Source: Chrysomallon squamiferum (taxonomy: Eukaryota > Mollusca > Gastropoda > Neomphalida > Peltospiridae). From it: a stretch of 47,500 nt of DNA. A program made the translations under genes and the position numbers. The stretch covers positions 1,729,501 through 1,777,000 of the forward strand of contig CM022667.1 in the NCBI GenBank assembly GCA_012295275.1, in the 5' to 3' direction. Below, piece after piece: positions 12,265 to 23,583 of the stretch (positions within the stretch are counted from its first letter, which is position 1; every line of letters begins with the position of its first letter). The notes under the pieces are model-generated. The model had not been told where the DNA came from and ran no database searches. It saw only the letters and a program-made list of their open reading frames with translations.

Positions 12265-13095
12265 ATGGGCTTCCTATCAGAAAATTCAACTTGCTGTAGC
12301 ACCAACGACAATCTGCTACCCAGATTTGCGCATTTCAATTCCGGTGTTTCGCGTACTGGAAAGCACACGTTACTCTTCAAAGGACATCTTGACGGCAAAG
12401 GTCAGATAGCCAGGGTAAAGATCATGGTCAAAGCTGGCAGAGGGACGAAGTGGGACGAGTCGCACTGCAAGAGGGTGGTGTCTAGGTGTGAGAGGATCAA
12501 ACAGCTGTGTCAGATGTTTAACGGTTACAAGTTCGTCGACGCGAAGTTGAAAACAATCGTTCCGCGCATGGCCTTGATGGACGAAGTGGCCAGCCGTCGA
12601 CTGCGATGCGACGAGTGGGTTTTGTTCGAAGAACGCGTCAGAGAGAAGTTCGAGACCTTTCTGCACGAGAACGGCCTCGTCAAGGACGAGAAACACGCCT
12701 GGCTGCGACTGTTCGTTCACTTCACGTACGCGGCGACACGCGGGGAGCTCGTGGTGTCGCGACTCAGGGGAGCTCACTCTGGAAACGTCTACGCGATATC
12801 CGAGCCCGCGGTGCATTCGAGGGACGGACGCTTCGGCGAGTCGGACGAAGGTCTGAGTGGAATCCGGTCCGTTTTCGGGAATCACAGGTGTTGTAAGCTT
12901 TGTAGAGACTGGCCCAGGCCCGACGTGGACGAAACCAGACGATGTGAAGGTCAGACGCTGTATCCAACATTAGCTTCGCACAAAGACGCTGATGTCAGCA
13001 GCACCGATTCTGTCTTTTCTGAGCCACCTCCAGAGTATTCTCAGATCTATGGTAACGAGAGGGATTGGGGCGTGAGGCGGGTGCCACCACAGTGA
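12265..13095 (+). CDS. Intronless divergent alpha-kinase-domain protein, possible pseudokinase (276 aa)
   Basis: The ATG at 12265 is chosen because upstream in-frame codons include no other ATG. Features of the atypical alpha-kinase fold are visible: a candidate ATP-site lysine in ARVKIM (K52), EWVL (117-120), FVHFTY (150-155), ELVVSRLRG (161-169), SEPAVHS (179-185), RFGESDEG (189-196) and HRCCKLC (207-213). H152, H207, C209 and C213 match the family's structural zinc ligands. The usual DLQG motif reads RLRG (Asp replaced by Arg166), and TDP reads SEP (Asp replaced by Glu180). Codon use is GC-richer than the surroundings, which supports a real coding history. The C-terminal tail has a PPEY motif (255-258). 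The paralogue at 7963-8864 shares layout and tail motif. Substrate and localisation are unknown; no signal peptide or membrane segment is seen. Confidence 0.8.
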   Translation: MGFLSENSTCCSTNDNLLPRFAHFNSGVSRTGKHTLLFKGHLDGKGQIARVKIMVKAGRGTKWDESHCKRVVSRCERIKQLCQMFNGYKFVDAKLKTIVPRMALMDEVASRRLRCDEWVLFEERVREKFETFLHENGLVKDEKHAWLRLFVHFTYAATRGELVVSRLRGAHSGNVYAISEPAVHSRDGRFGESDEGLSGIRSVFGNHRCCKLCRDWPRPDVDETRRCEGQTLYPTLASHKDADVSSTDSVFSEPPPEYSQIYGNERDWGVRRVPPQ

Positions 13096-13490
13096 CTGAA
13101 TGAGACAGCAGTGTAGATACGTAAATAGGTTTATGGACAGATTGACAAACAGGGAATGGTTTTGTTTTTTTGTTTTTTTTTTAAATTCGGTTCACGAAAT
13201 TATGTCTTACACCACTAACACACACACACACACAAAAAAAAAAAAAATGGATTTGCCCTTGCTTAGAGTAAAATATATGACCGAACCAATTAACAGTTGT
13301 CTACTGTGAACTGCTGTAATTGCTGCAGAAAATATTCGAGATGAATATCGGTTAAGGAGGGAAGCTGACATAAAGAGTAAAGTTTTGTTATTTAGGATTG
13401 CATTAAGAACTAAGCATTCCATTTTATTATTATCTTTGTTTATTTTTATGTTTTTGTTTTGTTCACCATAATTTACTTTTATCTATCGAA

Positions 13491-13546
<56 letters not shown>

Positions 13547-13915
13547 CTGTATATATTTGTTGTGTGTGTATATGGTTACATAAACACTTCTAGTGTGACA
13601 TAAGCTCTGACAATATCTGACACGCAATCATCAAAAATAAAGTAACACGCTTGTGATGTAATCTGAACGAGGAAGAAGATGATTTGGGAACTACGCTTTA
13701 CTGAAACCAATGTACGAACATGAGGTAAGGAACAAAGCAGTCACATTTTTTCCCATGCCCTTAAAAATGTACATGTCATACATATTTATATACATATATA
13801 CTAAAAACAAATTCACTCTTTAATGAGTAACTGTTTGCGGAAATAAAAAGAGAAAGAAGAAGAAGAAGAAGACTATTCCTCGAGAAGCCATAAAATTGCG
13901 TAATAAATGTTTTGT
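13096..13915. other. Downstream flank of the plus-strand alpha-kinase gene
   Basis: No gene is seen. A short CA tract followed by a run of about 13 A lies at about 13218-13246, some 140 bp after the stop. A longer (CA)n tract lies at about 13493-13545. Confidence 0.5.
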
Positions 13916-14096
13916 TTTAAAAGAGAAAGTATTTTTAATTGATACGTCATGTGTGTTGAATGCATACCTCAACTGGTATGTAAAATAAAATAGTTTCTTT
14001 TTTAATCACACAAACAATACACGTAGACTGATTATATCTGTTACCGTATATTTTAATTGTGCATGCGTGTACGTGCGTGCGTGTCTAATAAAATTA

Positions 14097-14130
<34 letters not shown>

Positions 14131-14152
14131 CTGGGGTTTTGTAAAAAGTTGC
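13916..14152. repeat. Right copy of the direct repeat flanking the plus-strand alpha-kinase
   Basis: This is the counterpart of 11818-12030 in direct orientation, about 2.1 kb away. It ends with (ATT)n and TTAATCTGGGGTTTT. Direct orientation and the lack of recognisable LTR ends favour an old tandem duplication over a transposon terminus. Confidence 0.85.
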
Positions 14153-14374
14153 TATTTTTTTTGGAAAATGTTAATAAATGTATGACATATTTTTGATATC
14201 ATTTGATGACGCTATTCATGTTAAGCGTTGTTAGTTCACAGTGTTTATAACGTATTATACAGAAAGACATGTTAGTGAATATCTGTAATCTGATAAAACT
14301 TTTAACTTGAAAAGATCCCTCCATTTATTCAGTGTTTGACAATTCAAAAATAATCATTATCTATCTGTCTATAA

Positions 14375-14411
<37 letters not shown>

Positions 14412-15837
14412 TCTATCTCTCAGTCTGTCTGACTGTCTGTCTGTCTTTATTTATTTAAAAATTATATTCATTTATTTTGACAAAAAATTATTTGTTCTAA
14501 ATTTTATTATTTAAAGAAACAAAAAGAAAGAAAGAGAGAAAGAAAAATTTAAAAAAAAAAAAAAGATTATACAGAGACGTTCCAGAGATTGAGAGATACG
14601 GTAAACACTATTTCTGAGATTTCGAGAATTTTCGTGTAATTAACGAGTGAAATAAAAAATTGTATTACTAAAATGTCCAGTCTTTGAAATCTGATGAAAT
14701 ATCAAACTTTGAATATTACAATAGTTCGCCGGTTCTCCCTAGGTGATTGTGTTTAAAAGAATAAACTAGAAAATATATTAATAAAATATATTTCAGAGCT
14801 CACGCCATTTTTTGAAATAAATTGCTACTTATGTACTTACCTTTTTAGTAAGCTGTATGTCAGAACAGTAAATCCACAAAGTGTCGATGAATTTTATATG
14901 ACGTCAGAATGCATGTATTGAATTCTTTACCACTTTTAAGACGAAATGAAATTCTTCTTTTGCTGCTGCTGCTGCTGTTGTTGCTGCTACTTCTGCTGTT
15001 GCTACTACTGCTACTGCTGCTATTACTACATTCCTAATTATTATTATTATTAGTGATAGTAATAGTAGTAGCAGCAGCAGTAGTGGTAGTAGTAGTAGCA
15101 GTACTAATAGTAGTAGTAGTAGTAGTAGGAATAGTAATAGAGTAGTAGTAATAGTAGTAGTAGTAGTAGTAGTAGTAATGGTAGAAGAAGAAGTTATGGT
15201 ATTGTGTATAGTAGTAATAGTCACAGTAGTAGCTGTAGAAGAAATAGTTGTAATCGGAATTGTAGCAGCAACAGTAGAAGTAGTAGTAGTCGTTGTTGTG
15301 GCTGTCTCGCAGACAGCTCTATTTATCTATCTACATTTACATTAACACGTTTCCTTATTGGTGTCGTGCAATGTAATGTATTCCAGTCATTAATCATTTT
15401 ATACATATTACACACACACACAAAAAAAAAAGATCCCTCAATGAACAGGCACAATAACTTTGAGAGGAAAATAAACAATCTGTAAACATGTGCTTAAATC
15501 TGTCAGTCTTTATATTTATTTATTTATTTCTTCAAAAGTTCTTGTCGTAAAGTTATTAGATTTCCTGCCTCTTCAACAAAAATACAAAAAGATATATTAG
15601 CCATTTGTCGCGAAAGGACTCAACATGTTTGTTTGAGTTCAAACGTTTGGTCGATGAATGTAGAGTGACTCATTTTAAATTGTGTTCTCTTCTGGGTTGT
15701 CCGGGAAGAGGTTTTTAAAAGAATATATAAACACTACAAAACGTGACTCCATATATACATAAAGTTGATAAATAAAATTAAAAAAAGTATCAGTTTATAG
15801 AGGAAAAATATGGATGGTTAAATCATAATAATAATAA

Positions 15838-15887
<50 letters not shown>

Positions 15888-16453
15888 GTACTAGTACTAC
15901 TACTAGTACTACTACTACTTTTTAAAATAATAATAGTATTATTAGTAGTAGTAATAATAGTATTAATTAAACGTTATATATGTATGTATGTATGTATGTG
16001 TGTGTGTGTATGTATATATGTGTGTGTGTATGTATGTATGTATGTATGTATGTATGTGTTTGTGTGTATATGTATGTATGTATGTATGTGTGTGTGTGTG
16101 TATGTATGTGTTTGTGTGTGTATGTATGTATGTATGTATGTGTATATGTGTGTATGTATGTATGTGTTTGTGTGTGTATGTATCTATGTATGTATGTGTA
16201 TATGTATGTATGTATGTATGTGTTTGTGTGTGTATGTATGTATGTATGTATGTGTATATGTATGTATGTATGTGTTTGTGTGTGTATGTATGTATGTATG
16301 TGTATATGTATGTATGTATGTGTTTGTGTGTGTATGTATGTATGTATGTATGTGTATATGTATGTATGTATGTATGTGTTTGTGTGTGTATGTATGTATG
16401 CGTGTAATACTTAGCTTACTACTAATAATTATATTTTTGTAGTAATTGTATAG

Positions 16454-16507
<54 letters not shown>

Positions 16508-16536
16508 GTAACCGTATCATAACATTAACAACAACC

Positions 16537-16574
<38 letters not shown>

Positions 16575-18648
16575 TGTTGTTGTAGTAGTATTAGTAGTAG
16601 TATAGTAATAGCAGTAGCAGTAGTAGTAGTAATAGTATTAGTACCAGCAGCAGTAGTATTAGTGGTAACTAATAATAAAAGTTAGAATGTTTTGCATGAA
16701 TGTGTGACAACAAAAATCTCTGCTTATATTTATTTTATTAGCATCATTTTAACTATTTGAGATTTGCTACATTCAGTCACTCGTTGTTCTAAATGTGGAT
16801 ATATTAGAAAAATAAAAATATATAATAGTTTCACTTCTTTCCTATTATTGTTGTTGTTGTTATTATTATTACTGTTATTCATATTATTATTGTTATTGTT
16901 GTTATTATTATTATTATTCATATTATTATTATAATTATTACTATTTCATTTACTGTTCTAGTTACTACAACTCATAAATATATTAATATGTTTCTTATCG
17001 TTTCTAATTATTATAGGTATTGTTGCTGTTGTCATGAGTTACTTGCATAAAATATATTAATATATATTAGTAAATACTGAACTAAAACTATACTGAGTTC
17101 AAGAAAGATAACGTCTACCATTACAAAAAGTGTAACACATTTTGAAATCACATTACAAATAGATTAAAATTATTTTCTTACTGCTGGTGATTGTACCAAA
17201 ATCTGATGCTATAAATTTTGTTAGAATATCAAGATGTGACTGTTTCATACTATCGTTGTTATTTCAATTTTTCTTTATATTAGAAACTCCTTTCTTTAAT
17301 GATTTCAAATTTCCGTTTAGGAAAACGTAAGAGATAGAACGTACAACAAATTATATTTTACTGCAAGAGTTGTCTCCCGTTTACATTCACTTAATTTTAT
17401 AAGACTAATAAGGAAAAGGTGATAAAAATATCCCCTTTAATAACAATAACAATAATATTAACAATAATAATAACAATAATAACAAAAATAACAATAATAA
17501 CAACAATAACAACAAAGATTTTGATGACGACAATAGCAATAACAGCTATAAATAAAACAAGAAGAAAACATCAAATTTTAATTAAATAAATGTATTTATA
17601 TTATTTTTTTTAATATATATAACTGTATAAAATGGAATGGTTAAAGATCAAATTAAGTACAAACAAAATAAATAAAATATGCATTCTCGTTTTCGTGTAA
17701 TGTTTAAGGCCTGGTATACTCTAAAAGTAGTTAAATACATAAATCAAACGTATTCGATGAAACACATTCATCTAAAGTGTCTTAAAAAACGTGTCACCAG
17801 TAAAAAAGATGACTTATAAGAAACTTGTCATGCATAAAAATTATGAAGAAGAATTCCTATTTACAGTGATTTCAAACTGTTTTTGATTAAGGGACGTTTA
17901 AATATTAATTTAGCAGGACAATAACATTTTGACCATCGCATAAAAACGCTCTGACTACCGGATGTGGAGCAGATGGTATAATGCACACGGTGACAACAAG
18001 CACAAACAGCAGTTCACTTCACTTGACCATTTTCCTTTCAACGACTTCTGCGTCTGACAACTTTCTAATCGACGCTGTCGTTCCGTGACGTCTTATCTGA
18101 CTTTTCGCTCGGCGATGTCTCTTTTGTCAATTTTTTCGCTCAGAGATGATCCGTCCAAACGCTGTTCTGATCCAGGGACATCATATTACCACAAGAACTA
18201 TACTGAGTAGAAGAACTGATCTGCATCTTGAACAAACAAAGATTGTCAGTTGAAATGCAATATTTTTTTGATTAATCTTGGTATCGTCTGCAGTACATAA
18301 TGAAAAAGTAGTTATTAATACAATAACTGAACATAGGTTCTCTTCATTTAACTGCATGTCTCAGTATATAATCTTGATCTCAGTTAAATTTTAACGCACA
18401 CATATTGCTCCAGTCACTCTATGTGTATTGTTTAATTATTTACCTTCAGAAACAAAAGCAAATCTCTAAAACCTTTAAAATATATATATGTATTTCGAGT
18501 GGAGAATGCTTGAAACAACAGCTTGCTGAAAACACTGGCACAAACAATTGCAATTTCGTGGATCTGGACGTATAATTACGTATAATTATGTATAATCATT
18601 ACGTTGCATATTGGTCGACATTCTGCGTCTAAACCGTAATGGAATTAC
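14153..18648. other. Gene-free interval rich in trinucleotide and TGTA arrays
   Basis: Trinucleotide arrays lie at about 14960-15300 (CTG then TAG), 15828-15930 (AAT, ACT), 16455-16670 and 16840-16930. Scattered AAC/AAT tracts occur at 17440-17520. The stretch at about 17940-18230 is less repetitive and CpG-containing, but no frame or splice structure supports a gene. Confidence 0.6.
15978..16405. repeat. (TGTA)n array with higher-order periodicity
   Basis: A variant string GTGTTTGTGTGT recurs seven times (starting near 16057, 16109, 16164, 16220, 16273, 16320 and 16377) inside a TGTA background, often with a GTGTATATGTATG variant between. Spacing is about 47-57 bases, so the array grew by duplication of a composite unit as well as by slippage. 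All plus-strand frames are open; this is not coding. Confidence 0.9.
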
Positions 18649-18717
<69 letters not shown>

Positions 18718-18972
18718 ACACACACATATTTGTTGTGGTTCGGAGAAAAGTAGGATGGAGTTCCAGTACATGTAGATCGCACCAGACTCCTGTTTTATTT
18801 GAAAGCCCTGTATGTATGTATATATAATGGTTTGAAAGATTATATTACTGTTTGTTTTCATTGAAGTCACCAGTGTATGTAAACGATCACACAGCTCCAT
18901 TTCGCTTCTGTCATTCAAAGTATTGGTAAACAATACAAAAGTTATTCAAAGTTAGTAAAATTCTTACAGTCA

Positions 18973-19031
<59 letters not shown>

Positions 19032-19054
19032 CACACACACACACACACACACAA
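18649..19054. repeat. Two long (CA)n microsatellites
   Basis: One tract spans about 18649-18726 and the other about 18973-19053, each nearly pure. The interval between them is unique sequence without a gene signal. Confidence 0.95.
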
Positions 19055-19180
19055 ATCTGTAACTCTTGACTAACGAAACATATTAACGTTTGGTTTAAGC
19101 AAAACAACGGATTTACTGCGCTTGATGTTTTGTTAGAAAAGAAGAGTGGTGACGTGACACGAAAACAAACATCTGATGCA

Positions 19181-20254
19181 TCACCACGACGGTATCAGAT
19201 CGTCAAGTTTGTCAGGGTGACACGCCCAGATTTGACCTTTTGAAAAACAGTAAAGATTGTCCGTCGTGTTTCTGTGCCAGGCTCCGATCATGGCGAATCC
19301 GCTTCGGCTTATGATTAAATGATCACAGGTCGACAAAATTCTCTGATCCAAGAGAACTTTCGAGAAACCTTCGCAGACGTTCTTAAACCATCCATACCGC
19401 TCTATGTGCACTATGCTTCCTTTTGTATCCAAGATGTTGGAATGGAACATTTTCCTCGCCTCTTCGCGAACTTGTTCCGAGTCTGACGTTACGAATAATT
19501 TGTGGTTACCAACTTTGAATTGCTTTAGGAAGTTCCACACAGTTTTGACGCTTTTTACCTTATTGAACAACTCCGTGTCATCGGGGACAGTGGGGTTTCT
19601 TCCGAGCCTAATCTGCGCACAGATCAGCAAGGTACCGTTTTTTCTTGGAATGGAGGAAACAAAATTTTGAAACTGGTTTTCCAACTCGGGAACAAACTGG
19701 AAGAGCTTGCTGAGGAGAAAGACGTAGAGTTCCCGCACAGTCGGAAATCTCATCCATTCCGTCCTTGTTTTATATTTTTCATTCCTTATTATAAACTGAG
19801 TAAACTCCATATTGCTTGTGAAATATATAATGTCCTCGGGAAACTGCTTTTCTATGTCCATGTACATCATTTTCTGCCTGAATATGGCAGCTTTCTGGTC
19901 TATCACTTTGATGTTGGTATGCGACAATCCTATCAGTTCTGTTTCGTTGATTCGCCAGTCGTAATCTTTCGGCATCAAGTGATTTGATAGTTCGCAAGGT
20001 TTGGTCATCCGTATTCTGAAGTTTCTTCCTAAAGCTTCTGCTAGCACAAACGAAGATAAGATTCCTTTCTGTCTGTCTGCCCATCCACCGCACAGGTTAC
20101 TTCCGTCACACAAGTAGATTACGAACTTGTGTCTAGCTTTTCCTAAGCCAAACGAAGTAACGTACTTTCTAGATTTCCAACGACAGAACAGTACAACTGG
20201 AAATAATATGGACACCAACGTCAGGATGAAAGCTAGGATCTTTGCGTTTTTCAT
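19181..20254 (-). CDS. Type II membrane GT-B glycosyltransferase, probable fucosyltransferase (357 aa)
   Basis: The ATG at 20254 follows directly after TTTATCATTTCAG, which reads as a 3' splice acceptor, so a 5' non-coding exon upstream is likely. A short basic N-terminus and one hydrophobic segment (about 5-24) predict a Golgi type II membrane protein. The luminal part shows LCDGSNLCGGWADRQKG (48-64) near the start of the domain, an Arg-containing CAQIRLG strand (212-218), FVTSDSE (254-260) and STCDHLIISRSGFAMIGAWH (308-327). This order resembles the donor-binding half of NodZ/FUT8/POFUT-like fucosyltransferases, where an HVRR-type motif binds GDP-fucose; His is Gln here. Three possible N-glycosylation sites are N103, N206 and N329. 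The whole coding region is one exon. Acceptor and linkage cannot be deduced, and a related GT-B transferase is the main alternative. Confidence 0.65.
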   Translation of the reverse strand: MKNAKILAFILTLVSILFPVVLFCRWKSRKYVTSFGLGKARHKFVIYLCDGSNLCGGWADRQKGILSSFVLAEALGRNFRIRMTKPCELSNHLMPKDYDWRINETELIGLSHTNIKVIDQKAAIFRQKMMYMDIEKQFPEDIIYFTSNMEFTQFIIRNEKYKTRTEWMRFPTVRELYVFLLSKLFQFVPELENQFQNFVSSIPRKNGTLLICAQIRLGRNPTVPDDTELFNKVKSVKTVWNFLKQFKVGNHKLFVTSDSEQVREEARKMFHSNILDTKGSIVHIERYGWFKNVCEGFSKVLLDQRILSTCDHLIISRSGFAMIGAWHRNTTDNLYCFSKGQIWACHPDKLDDLIPSW

Positions 20255-20255
20255 C
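20241..20255 (-). promoter_or_regulatory. Candidate 3' splice acceptor immediately before the fucosyltransferase-like start codon
   Basis: On the minus strand, a T-rich TTTATCATTTCAG stands directly before ATG. The frame stays open upstream but without another ATG, as expected if a leader intron ends here. The span covers the acceptor and the adjoining first codons. Confidence 0.5.
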
Positions 20256-20299
20256 TGAAATGATAAAACGGATGAAAACAAAGTTGAAATGGTGCAGAG

Positions 20300-20475
20300 A
20301 ATCAGGTTTACAAACTTACAAAGTGAAGGGAAGATTTACAAGCTTACAAATTAAGGGTCATATTTACACGCTTACAAACTAACAATCGGGTAGGTTTATA
20401 AGCTTATAAGAGTTACAAGCTTATAAACTGACAATCAGGTTTACAAGCTTAAAAACTGAGTTAGGTTTATAAATA
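20300..20475. repeat. Degenerate minisatellite with recurring AAGCTT cores
   Basis: Variants of GGTTTACAAGCTTACAAACTG recur about every 25-40 bases. Exact AAGCTT cores lie at 20340, 20400, 20417 and 20445, with decayed versions near 20312 and 20370. It lies just upstream of the fucosyltransferase-like gene, probably inside its leader intron. On the minus strand the units contain TTTGTAAGT/TTTGTAAGC strings that resemble 5' splice sites. Confidence 0.8.
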
Positions 20476-20699
20476 AGGTTTTCTGTTTGATTGGATTTTT
20501 GGCTGGGGTTTTAGTTCTTTTTTTGTACGTATTGTGAATTTAAGTGAAAAGGTTGTTTTTTGGGGTGTTTTTTTGGCTATTGTTTTTTCAAGATATTACA
20601 AGCATACTTATTAATTTGTCAGATTAGTCATATTGCCATTGAGTACACAAGAGTTATCGGTCTTTCTCTCTTAAACACGCACAGACATACATGCATACG

Positions 20700-20730
<31 letters not shown>

Positions 20731-20783
20731 ATAAGCCAAACTATTTCAAGAACTAACTTTTATGTAAACTCTGTAGAAACAAA

Positions 20784-20832
<49 letters not shown>

Positions 20833-21071
20833 TTTATTTTTATTTTTATGGTGCAAACATATGGACTTCATCATGTTCACTTAATCTACTTTAAAGTAGG
20901 TTAAAATGAAATAAATGTTTGTACAGCATTTTTTTGTTTTTTTAATTCGTATGCATCAGACAGTTGTATTTATTTCTGTGACAGCTGGTGTCAGGTCGTC
21001 CCATAAATGCGAGATCAGTGGGGTGATAACAAGCTAAGGGTTAAAGTTTAAACGTGTGGGCTACAGTGTTT

Positions 21072-21103
<32 letters not shown>

Positions 21104-21408
21104 TATTGTTGTTGTTGTTGTTGTTGTTGTTTGTCGTTTTGTTATTATTATTATTTTAAATTTTTGTATTTATGTATATGTATCTTCAGTAAGTTAAATG
21201 CATAGACTGTTTACCTGTATTTGAGAAAGATATTAACGTACATTTTACGAATAATTATTTTTAAAACCATTTTCAATCAGTTTGTCATATTATTCAACAG
21301 TGTCCGTTAAAAAAACAAAACATTTCTATCACATCTCTTTAAACCTACCATGACTGCATCCAAAAATAGTAAAAACAAATAAATAGTTAAATAAATAAAC
21401 AACAAACA

Positions 21409-21450
<42 letters not shown>

Positions 21451-22474
21451 CATAAATGAATGAAAAGAGAAAACACGAAACAATTTACTCTCGAAACCGT
21501 CACCAATATCCTATCGCCTTATCAACTGAGTTTGTTTTAAAATATCATTGTTTAGTTTCATTAATGTATGCCATACAACCATCGCTGCTGCAAAGTTTTA
21601 TTTCTTACCGTGAAAGCGGCCAGCATATTCTGAACAAACCAGCCTGCACTGACCGAAGGCTTCTTTTTTCGACAATAAATCCATACGACAACAGCCAATG
21701 AAATATATTAGGCCCAGTCTGTGGAAATTACCCATCTGCGTACTTATATAATTTCCACTCATTATCCACTTATTTACTCAGGCGAAGCTCGATTGTTTTC
21801 GGTGAAGAAATTAACAATGGAAAACAAACAGATACAAATTAACCGATCAAAGAGACATCTGCCATCTGCCGTCTGCTTTTCACAAAGTCTGTACGAATAG
21901 TGCCGAATGATAATCACTACAGCGAAGACCAGACAGCCAATGAAATCGCAGATACCAAATTCATTAATTGGTGCCGAAGTTTGCAGTGATATCTCGATAT
22001 TTTTAAAATCAATACAGCAAAAACAAATGTCTGACCAACAAAAGATCGTCTGAATAAACACGGAAATCAGTTATGAAAAAAACAGTCATGCCTAGCACTG
22101 TAACACTATCACAGTTTCCGAGTAAACAGGAAAAGCATTAATTCGTAATTACTTCAATCATGTTGTCGTTTTTTTTTTTTTTTCTTTCTATCAGAAAGAA
22201 TCATGTATAACTTTAGAATATTAATGAGAAAGTCGACACTATGAGTGTTTTATGACAATAAGAGAGATATATCAGTTATACAGGGTACATATGCGTGTAT
22301 GTATAATTTTGGACAGTCACGCAGTTCAGTAATCTAAGAGTATATGCTCTACATCTTAGTATCGTTCAAATAAACCACTCCCATTCCTTTCAGGTTTTAT
22401 ATATTTCAAGGTAAGTGAAGGAAACGTTATAACGTGTTCAGGCCATGTGTTTGTAACTGTAGTATTAGAAGTAA

Positions 22475-22514
<40 letters not shown>

Positions 22515-23114
22515 ATAATAATAATAATAATAATAATCATAAAATTAGAATAATTTAAAAGTAAATAAAAAAAAAGTAAATAAATAAACGAAAAACTGAA
22601 TATATAAAAATTAAATGAATAATAAATAAACGTTTTATTATATATGTATAATAATAAAATGAAAGTTAAAATAATAATTTTTTATTATATAATATAATAA
22701 TAAAAGTAATTTAAAACACGTAGCTCTAAAAATTAGATCTAAAGGTTAAATCTATTGAGCGAAAACGAAAGAAATACATTCATAAAAATATTTTAAAAAA
22801 TTAATAATAAACTAAACTAAAATAAAATAAAGAAATCAACAAACACTGACAATCAAACTCACAGACACACACATATATACAAAATATTATTTAAAACAAA
22901 ATACTCACATCTTCAGGTTGTTTTGCGTTGGTGGCCTGCTATCTTTCAAAACTGGGCTAATATGCATAACAACTGCACAGACACGTTTTTGAATGTCACG
23001 TGTGTCTGGCGAGATAACCATAAAACATGGTCGAAAGAGTTTTACTCGGTTAAAGTTCAAGTTACTTTCTTCAACCGTCAAAAAAAAAAAAAAAAAAAAA
23101 AAAAAGTGACAACC

Positions 23115-23155
<41 letters not shown>

Positions 23156-23491
23156 TTTAAATCGTCTGCTCCGGTATTACAACAGCAGCGATAAAGATTA
23201 TTTGTATTTCTTAAATATTATTTCAAGACGAAATGAGCTTTTCTGATTTGACTTCATGAAGAAACCATCTTAAGGTAATTCAAATAGCCTAATAATAACA
23301 TTACAATTTGTCACACTGTTGTCAGACGTTGCTAAAAGGATAAGAATATTTAAATAATGCTGCACGAATGACCCAAATATATTACAAAATGCTTTTAAAT
23401 GTGCAGCGAAACAATTTGAATTTGTTTATTAACATCGACACATGGTGCACTAGACTATAATGAAAGTGTCCCTTTGGTGACACGTAGAATT

Positions 23492-23581
<90 letters not shown>
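23492..23581. repeat. (TC)n microsatellite
   Basis: About 90 bases of pure TC. With the (GA)n tract at 24549-24609 it forms an inverted pair on the same strand. Confidence 0.95.

Positions 23582-23583
<2 letters not shown>

Noticed and set aside
12370-12885. 171-codon minus-strand frame inside the intact kinase gene
   Set aside because: It is an antisense shadow in a GC-richer coding region; the kinase motifs are on the plus strand.
11818-14152. LTR retrotransposon carrying the kinase
   Set aside because: No TG...CA ends, primer-binding site, polypurine tract or reverse transcriptase is seen; the repeats are better described as a duplication scar.
14904-15300. Trinucleotide array open as poly-Ala/Thr/Leu/Val or Ser/Asn
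   Set aside because: CTG/TAG slippage products; no flanking exon signals.
15980-16442. Three open frames of about 140-150 codons on the plus strand
   Set aside because: Same artefact from the (TGTA)n array; no codon bias or start context is meaningful.
17940-18230. CpG-containing, less repetitive stretch considered as an exon or promoter
   Set aside because: No frame, splice pair or neighbouring gene in the right orientation supports it; the fucosyltransferase-like gene reads toward it, not from it.
22923-23246. 107-codon plus-strand frame beginning with a Trp-rich, Cys-containing segment
   Set aside because: Only the first 50 codons are complex; the rest is an A-run and (ATT)n. No homology or splice context is seen.
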